Below, piece after piece: positions 59,149 to 64,000 of a stretch of DNA of 64,000 nucleotides (the stretch's first letter is position 1; each line of letters begins with the position of its first letter). Made by a program: the position numbers and the translations under genes. The notes below the pieces were generated by a model. That model had not been told where the DNA came from. It did no database searches and worked only from the letters and a program-made list of their open reading frames with translations. Source of the DNA: Paenibacillus cymbidii. GTDB lineage: Bacteria; Bacillota; Bacilli; Paenibacillales; NBRC-103111. The stretch lies in contig NZ_SHLX01000024.1 in the NCBI RefSeq assembly GCF_004764705.1, forward strand, positions 1 through 64,000, written 5' to 3'.

Positions 59149-59625
59149 GTGAGATGTCCCTTTTGCGATTATAACGGTTCGAAAGTGCTCGATTCGCGTT
59201 CGGCGAACGAAAACAAATCGATTCGTCGCCGCCGCGAATGCGAGCAATGCCAACGGCGGTTTACGACTTTCGAGATGGTGGAAGAAACGCCGCTGATCGT
59301 CATCAAAAAAGACGGCAGCCGCGAAGAATTCAGCCGCGAAAAAATGCTGCGCGGCTTGATCCGCGCTTGCGAGAAACGGCCGGTATCGGTGGAGAAGCTG
59401 GAGTCGATCGTGTCCGAAGTCGAAATGCAAATCCGCAACACCGCCAGCCCCGAAGTGCAAAGCCGCGACATCGGCGAAGCGGTAATGGAGCAGTTGTATC
59501 CGATTGACGAAGTGGCGTATGTTCGTTTCGCTTCCGTATACCGGCAATTCAAAGACATCAATATGTTCATGAAGGAACTGACGCAAATTTTGGTCAAAAA
59601 TCAGATGGACGAGCAAGGGAAGTAG
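59149..59625 (+). CDS. nrdR: Transcriptional repressor NrdR
   Basis: 158 residues. An N-terminal zinc ribbon (C3, C6, C31, C34 in RCPFCDYNG and RECEQCQRRF) binds NrdR boxes, and the ATP-cone domain (about 49-139, KKDGSREEFSREKMLRGLIRAC core) senses ATP/dATP to control ribonucleotide reductase genes. The start is GTG; GGGAGG lies ten bases upstream. In B. subtilis it follows coaE closely and precedes dnaB-dnaI; here an AraC-type regulator comes next instead. No NrdR box was seen in the window. Confidence 0.96.
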   Translation: MRCPFCDYNGSKVLDSRSANENKSIRRRRECEQCQRRFTTFEMVEETPLIVIKKDGSREEFSREKMLRGLIRACEKRPVSVEKLESIVSEVEMQIRNTASPEVQSRDIGEAVMEQLYPIDEVAYVRFASVYRQFKDINMFMKELTQILVKNQMDEQGK

Positions 59626-59757
59626 CGCGCGCGGCGCAGAGACGGCGGAGCCGATGATTGCGGACCGCCGTTTGCCGCTGCGGAGGAAGCAGTTTTATTA
59701 TTTGGTAATACCATACTATAGATTGTAAATGCGCCAATGAAAACCGGGGGGATGAAA

Positions 59758-62130
59758 TTGGTACGCAAACGGTTGTTGCATTCGGCCCGCACACGGTTGT
59801 TTTATTACAAACTCATCACGTACACGCTGCTTGTCTCTTTGTTGCCCATCTCCGTCATCAGCCCCTTGTTTTATCACAACGCCAAGCAAAAAATGCAGCA
59901 GGAGCTGCAGCTCGCAGGCGCCAATTATTTGAAAATGACGGTCAATGCGATGGAAGTCGTCGCCAGCAACATCGCCGCCAATTTCCGGCAGCTGTCACTC
60001 GATCAGGTCATTCGCGATTTTGAAGGCTTTCCCCGCGGCGCCTATTACGAAGCGTTGAACGGCGCGTATCCGGACGACGACCTGCCGGGGCTTTACAACT
60101 ACCTCGACCGCAAGGCGAGACTGCTGGAAAATTTGCGAGCGCTGAAGCTTTCCAACGAGTTCATCTGGTCGGTTTACTACTACGACACGTCCAAGCAGAT
60201 GGTCATGACCTGGGACTTGATGCAATACAAACCCGACTCGTTCTACGATCCGGGGTGGGATCAGTTTACGGAAACGATCGATTCGTTTCCCGCCTTCATG
60301 GAGATGCGCCAGGCCCGGCAGCCGGACGGCAGCGTCAAGGAAGTCATTCCGATCGTTTATATGTCGCTTGCCCGCGGCAACTATTTGGTCATCAATTTGG
60401 ACGCCGCTTCGATCTACAACCGCTTCATCAGCAAGCTGGACAACAAGACGGACAGCGCGCTGTTCGTATTGTCCAAGGCCGGCAAATTGATGCTATACGA
60501 AAAAAACAAAACGCTCAGCGCGATGATTGAAGCCGATTGGCAAACAAAGGGCCAGACGGAAGCAAGCGGCCATTTTTCTTATGAAAGCGATTACGACGGG
60601 CGCAAAATGCTGGTTACGGGCATATCCTCCGAAACGCTCGGCTGGACGTTTGTGACGGCGACCGCTCTTGACGAAATGTACCGCAGCGTTTCGTATATCA
60701 AAAGCATCATCATGCTGATCACTTTCCTGCTCGTAGTGGCGACGGGGCTGCTCGTTTTCATGACGACGCGGAATATTTACAACCCGATCCGGCATTTGCT
60801 GCAATTTATTCGCGTGAAAGACGCAAGCGGCGGCGCTGCGGCCGAAGGCAAAGGAAGCAGCGAGCTGACGATGATCCGCAGCAGCCTCGAAGGCGCTTAT
60901 GAGGACCGGTCGAGCTTGCAATTGCGCTTGATGGAGAGCATGCCGGCGAGCCAGGAGAAGTTTATACGCAGCTTGCTGCGCAAGCACGCGATCGGCAGGG
61001 ACGAAATGGCCGAAAGGTTGCGTTATCTGGACCTGCATCTTGAACTGGACGGGCTTATGCTGCTCTTGATCGCCATTGAGCCGCACGCCGCGGGAAGTCC
61101 GGCCGAAAGCGCCGAGGTCGTCGACATGAACAAGCTGCGCCTCGTCGATTTGGCCGGCGGCACGTTGTCCGTCGGGCGCCGTTGCCTCGTCATCGAGCTG
61201 TCGGAAGGCGTGTTCATCGCGCTCGTCAACTGCGCGCCATCCGACTTTCAGGCGCACTTCTTGCTGGCGGAGCACATCATCCGCGACGCGCGGGAGACGA
61301 TCGGCATTCGCTGCTCCATCGGCATCGGCAACTATTGCAGCGATTATCTCGAGCTGCCCCGGGCTTACGAGGAGGCGCGGGAGGCGCTGCGCTACCGGAC
61401 CATCGTCGGCACGTGCGAAGTCATCTACATCGAGGACGTGCGGCTCGTGAACACGCCGCTGTTCGTTTATCCGAAAGACAAGGAAGCGGCGCTTATCAAC
61501 TACCTCATAAACGGCGAAACGGAAAGCGCACGCCGCGTGCTCGCCGACATGATGCGCGACATCCGTTCGCAGCAGACAAAGGCGCACTACCGCCAGGTGC
61601 AGCACGGCTTCATCCAAATTCTCGGCAGCCTTGCCGGCGCCTCGAACGATTTGCGGCTCGATCTCGACAAGCTGATGGCGGCCGATACGAACCTGTACAG
61701 CGTGCTGCTGCAGAAGAGCGACGATTGGCAAGCCGTTGCGGTCTGGTTCGACGAGATGGTGGTCAAGCTGACGGCGCACATCGATCATGCGTTCCAGGAA
61801 AAAAACAACAAACACGTCGACGAAGTCATGCGCATGATCGAACGCGACTATGGCGAACAGATGTCGCTGACCGTCGCTGCCGACCGGCTCGGCCTCAATC
61901 CTTCGTATTTGAGCCGCATATTCAAGGAGAAGAACGGCGAAACGTTTTCGGAATATTTGACCGGCGTGCGGATTGGCAAAAGCAAGGCGTTGCTGATCGG
62001 CACCGAGATGAAAATCAAGGATATCGGCGAAACGGTAGGGTATTACAAAACGAATTACTTCATCAAGCTGTTCAAGGAATATACGGGCATGACGCCCGGC
62101 GAGTACCGCAAGCTGCATGTCGGCGCCTGA
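59758..62130 (+). CDS. Membrane-anchored AraC-type sensor-regulator
   Basis: 790 residues: first membrane segment about 15-37, a large extracytoplasmic sensor (about 40-310), second membrane segment about 315-336, HAMP-like linker, a cytoplasmic middle region of about 300 residues typical of this class, and a C-terminal AraC DNA-binding domain (about 686-785, ending YYKTNYFIKLFKEYTGMTPGEYRKL). It probably senses an external sugar and controls the next gene, a sugar-binding lipoprotein, and its operon. TTG at 59758 has GGGGGG six bases upstream and is preferred; ATG at 59737 would add seven residues without a clear site. Confidence 0.88.
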   Translation: MVRKRLLHSARTRLFYYKLITYTLLVSLLPISVISPLFYHNAKQKMQQELQLAGANYLKMTVNAMEVVASNIAANFRQLSLDQVIRDFEGFPRGAYYEALNGAYPDDDLPGLYNYLDRKARLLENLRALKLSNEFIWSVYYYDTSKQMVMTWDLMQYKPDSFYDPGWDQFTETIDSFPAFMEMRQARQPDGSVKEVIPIVYMSLARGNYLVINLDAASIYNRFISKLDNKTDSALFVLSKAGKLMLYEKNKTLSAMIEADWQTKGQTEASGHFSYESDYDGRKMLVTGISSETLGWTFVTATALDEMYRSVSYIKSIIMLITFLLVVATGLLVFMTTRNIYNPIRHLLQFIRVKDASGGAAAEGKGSSELTMIRSSLEGAYEDRSSLQLRLMESMPASQEKFIRSLLRKHAIGRDEMAERLRYLDLHLELDGLMLLLIAIEPHAAGSPAESAEVVDMNKLRLVDLAGGTLSVGRRCLVIELSEGVFIALVNCAPSDFQAHFLLAEHIIRDARETIGIRCSIGIGNYCSDYLELPRAYEEAREALRYRTIVGTCEVIYIEDVRLVNTPLFVYPKDKEAALINYLINGETESARRVLADMMRDIRSQQTKAHYRQVQHGFIQILGSLAGASNDLRLDLDKLMAADTNLYSVLLQKSDDWQAVAVWFDEMVVKLTAHIDHAFQEKNNKHVDEVMRMIERDYGEQMSLTVAADRLGLNPSYLSRIFKEKNGETFSEYLTGVRIGKSKALLIGTEMKIKDIGETVGYYKTNYFIKLFKEYTGMTPGEYRKLHVGA

Positions 62131-62357
62131 TTGCCCGCGGTGCTGTGAAAATGCGGGATGCCGATCATTGTACAATGTCAATAACGTGGCCATGCGGGTA
62201 AAATAAGTGCCATTTTGTTCGCGTCTGCTTCCTCCTACAATGAATGTATCCGTCGCTCCGGCCGGCCGGCATAAGGGAACGGACGCGGAGGATTGTCCGC
62301 AGTCGGGCTTTCTCCGAAAGGCTTTCATCCGAACGATTCAACAGGGAGGGGTATCAT

Positions 62358-63929
62358 TTGTCGAAAAAATGGGCTTCATCCGCCGCAATCGTTGCGATAG
62401 CTGCGGTCATGCTTGCCGCCTGTTCGTCCAACAGCGCCGGAACTTCATCTTCCTCGTCGCCTTCGGCCAGCTCTAATGCGGCAACGCCTGCGGCCACGGC
62501 CAAAACGAAGAAGGTCGTCTACGTTTATGCCAACACCGGAGCGCTGCAGCTGACGACAGATACGAGCAAGCCGGAGGCGGTCGAGGAAGTACGGCAAGCG
62601 ATTCTCGCCAAGTCGGGCATCGAGGTGCAGGCGATCATTCCGCCGAAAGGCTCGGAAGCCGACAAGCTGAACCTGCTGCTTGCTTCGAACGAACCGCTTG
62701 ATATTTTTATGGGCAACATGAGCACGCACCAGGCCAAAGGCGCCGTCATGCCGATCAACGATTTGCTCGACAAATACGGCGCAAACGTGAAGAAGCTGTG
62801 GAAGCCGGAATGGGAGTCCGGCTGGAAAGGGCTATCGACGAAGGACGGAAAAATTTGGGGCGTCCCGCAATTGCCGCCGCTTGCGGGCAATACGGTGCTC
62901 GTACGCAAGGATTGGCTCGACAAATACGGCCTTGCGGTGCCAAAAACGTTTGACGATTTCGAAAATGTGCTGAAGGTGTTCAAGGAGAAAGATCCGGCCG
63001 GCAACGGACAAACGATTCCGCTGCTGACCGATTTCAACGTGCAGAACAATTTGCAGGGCATGAACATGGCGCTGGCCGCCGGCTTTATGGATATTGGCTA
63101 CGCAAACTGGATCGATACGGACGGCAAAGTGAAGCCGATCGTGTTCAACCCGGGATACAAGCAGTTTATCGGCGTCATGGCCGATTGGTACAAGAAGGGC
63201 TACATCTACAAGGAAGCGTTCTCACTGATCAAGGACAAGGAAATCGAGCTGACGAAACAAAATCGGGTCGGTGCTGCGGCCATCTGGTACACAACGATTT
63301 TGAACCAGGTGTCGGCGCTGAAACAGACCGCTCCGGATGCGAACTATATCGTCGTCGATCTGCAGGGGCCCAAAGGCAATGTCACCTCTGCGGGCGGTGT
63401 CAGCCTGGGCGGCACGATGATCAGCAAAAACTCGAAAAACGCCGAAGCCGCCATGGAGCTGATCAACTGGGCGCACAGCGATATCGAAAATTATTTCCTT
63501 GCGTTCTACGGCATCGAAGGCAAGCATTGGAAATACGTGGACAAAGCGAATCATGTCATCGAGCGGCTAAACCGCGATTACCTCGGCGATCTGCAAATCG
63601 GCAGTTCGTTCGCTTATACCGTGCAGCATTCGCTGAACGACCCGGCCTCGAAGCCGGCGAACGACTACATCAAGGATTACATCACCAACACGAAGCGGAT
63701 GAAAATGCCGGCGCTGCTCGACTACGATTACAAATTCGATCAGAAGGCGATCGCCGATAAAATTCCGACCTTGAATGACATCAACCGGATGATGGAGCAG
63801 GAAATCGTCAAGTTCGTCATGGGCGCAAGACCGATTGCGGATTACGACAAGTTTCTGCAGGAGCTCAGCAAGACAGGCGTCGACAACTGGACGCAGGTGA
63901 TGACCGAGCAGTACAACAGCGTCAAGTAG
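62358..63929 (+). CDS. Extracellular solute-binding lipoprotein (CUT1-type)
   Basis: 523 residues. Lipoprotein signal ending VMLAACSS, then a Ser/Ala-rich linker and a family 1 solute-binding protein (SNEPLDIFMGN, IWGVPQLPPLAGNTVLVRKDWLDKYGL, WAHSDIENYFLAFYGIEGKHW). It resembles LplA and the protein encoded at 23326 in fold. TTG at 62358 follows GGGAGGGG by six bases and places the signal peptide correctly; upstream codons are not signal-like. Permease genes are expected after the window end. The final 71 bases hold no further feature. Confidence 0.9.
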   Translation: MSKKWASSAAIVAIAAVMLAACSSNSAGTSSSSSPSASSNAATPAATAKTKKVVYVYANTGALQLTTDTSKPEAVEEVRQAILAKSGIEVQAIIPPKGSEADKLNLLLASNEPLDIFMGNMSTHQAKGAVMPINDLLDKYGANVKKLWKPEWESGWKGLSTKDGKIWGVPQLPPLAGNTVLVRKDWLDKYGLAVPKTFDDFENVLKVFKEKDPAGNGQTIPLLTDFNVQNNLQGMNMALAAGFMDIGYANWIDTDGKVKPIVFNPGYKQFIGVMADWYKKGYIYKEAFSLIKDKEIELTKQNRVGAAAIWYTTILNQVSALKQTAPDANYIVVDLQGPKGNVTSAGGVSLGGTMISKNSKNAEAAMELINWAHSDIENYFLAFYGIEGKHWKYVDKANHVIERLNRDYLGDLQIGSSFAYTVQHSLNDPASKPANDYIKDYITNTKRMKMPALLDYDYKFDQKAIADKIPTLNDINRMMEQEIVKFVMGARPIADYDKFLQELSKTGVDNWTQVMTEQYNSVK

Positions 63930-64000
63930 CAGGCCGGTCCACGGCCGCTGCGCCGGCGGACGCCCTTGCGGAGCGGGACGCCCTGCTAGGGCAGTTCGCC

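Overview
The window comes from the chromosome of an endospore-forming member of the Bacillota, most probably Paenibacillaceae (Paenibacillus/Cohnella-like). The evidence is an alpha/beta-type small acid-soluble spore protein with a sigma-G-type promoter, the spore membrane proteins YtvI and YtaF, many AraC-family regulators beside CUT1-type sugar ABC transporters, G+C-rich codon use, and a gene backbone in the same order as the Bacillus subtilis segment dnaE-accDA-pyk-ytvI-citZ-icd-mdh-phoPR-polA-mutM-ytaF-coaE-nrdR. The genus is an inference; no rRNA is present. No tRNA, rRNA, CRISPR, prophage or transposase was seen.

Layout. 1-5.5 kb: 3' end of dnaE (with an in-frame 51-bp tandem repeat), a small unknown gene, accD-accA and pyk; pfkA is absent from its usual slot. 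5.5-9.2 kb: phyH-like dioxygenase divergent from an AraC regulator, a hotdog thioesterase, ytvI. 9.2-13 kb: ppk and ppx, convergent. 13-17 kb: citZ-icd-mdh behind two CcpC-type dyads. 17-27 kb: an accessory carbon cassette (two AraC regulators, a ceramidase-like hydrolase, an SGNH esterase, a JmjC-like protein, a lipoprotein and two permeases). 27-32 kb: DoxX, small membrane proteins, khtT-khtU, a YitT-like protein, yfbR. 32-38 kb: class I fumarase, an SBF transporter, phoR-phoP. 38-43 kb: a nickel/cobalt transporter, two Gfo/Idh/MocA oxidoreductases, an alpha/beta hydrolase, AraC. 43-53 kb: a chemoreceptor divergent from pstS-pstCAB-phoU, an EAL-CBS-GGDEF protein, a HAD hydrolase. 53-59.6 kb: polA-mutM-ytaF-coaE-transglycosylase, ssp, nrdR. 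59.7-64 kb: a membrane AraC regulator and a sugar-binding lipoprotein, probably the start of another uptake operon.

Two patterns stand out. First, five promoters (ppk, the chemoreceptor gene, pstS, pstC and the EAL-CBS-GGDEF gene) share one geometry: three PhoP-box-like hexamers at exact 11-bp periodicity, then exactly 20 nt, then a -10 hexamer. With phoR-phoP in the same window, this predicts a local phosphate-starvation regulon that joins phosphate uptake, polyphosphate synthesis, chemotaxis and c-di-GMP signalling. Second, a dispersed intergenic palindrome family with a conserved AAATAGCC...GGCTATTT core occurs at four loci. Two copies, about 33 kb apart, are both exactly 192 bp and carry the same four hairpins in the same order. 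The copies tend to lie where backbone genes meet inserted cassettes.

Coding assignments are by reading translated sequences against remembered family motifs. All regulatory sites are sequence predictions.
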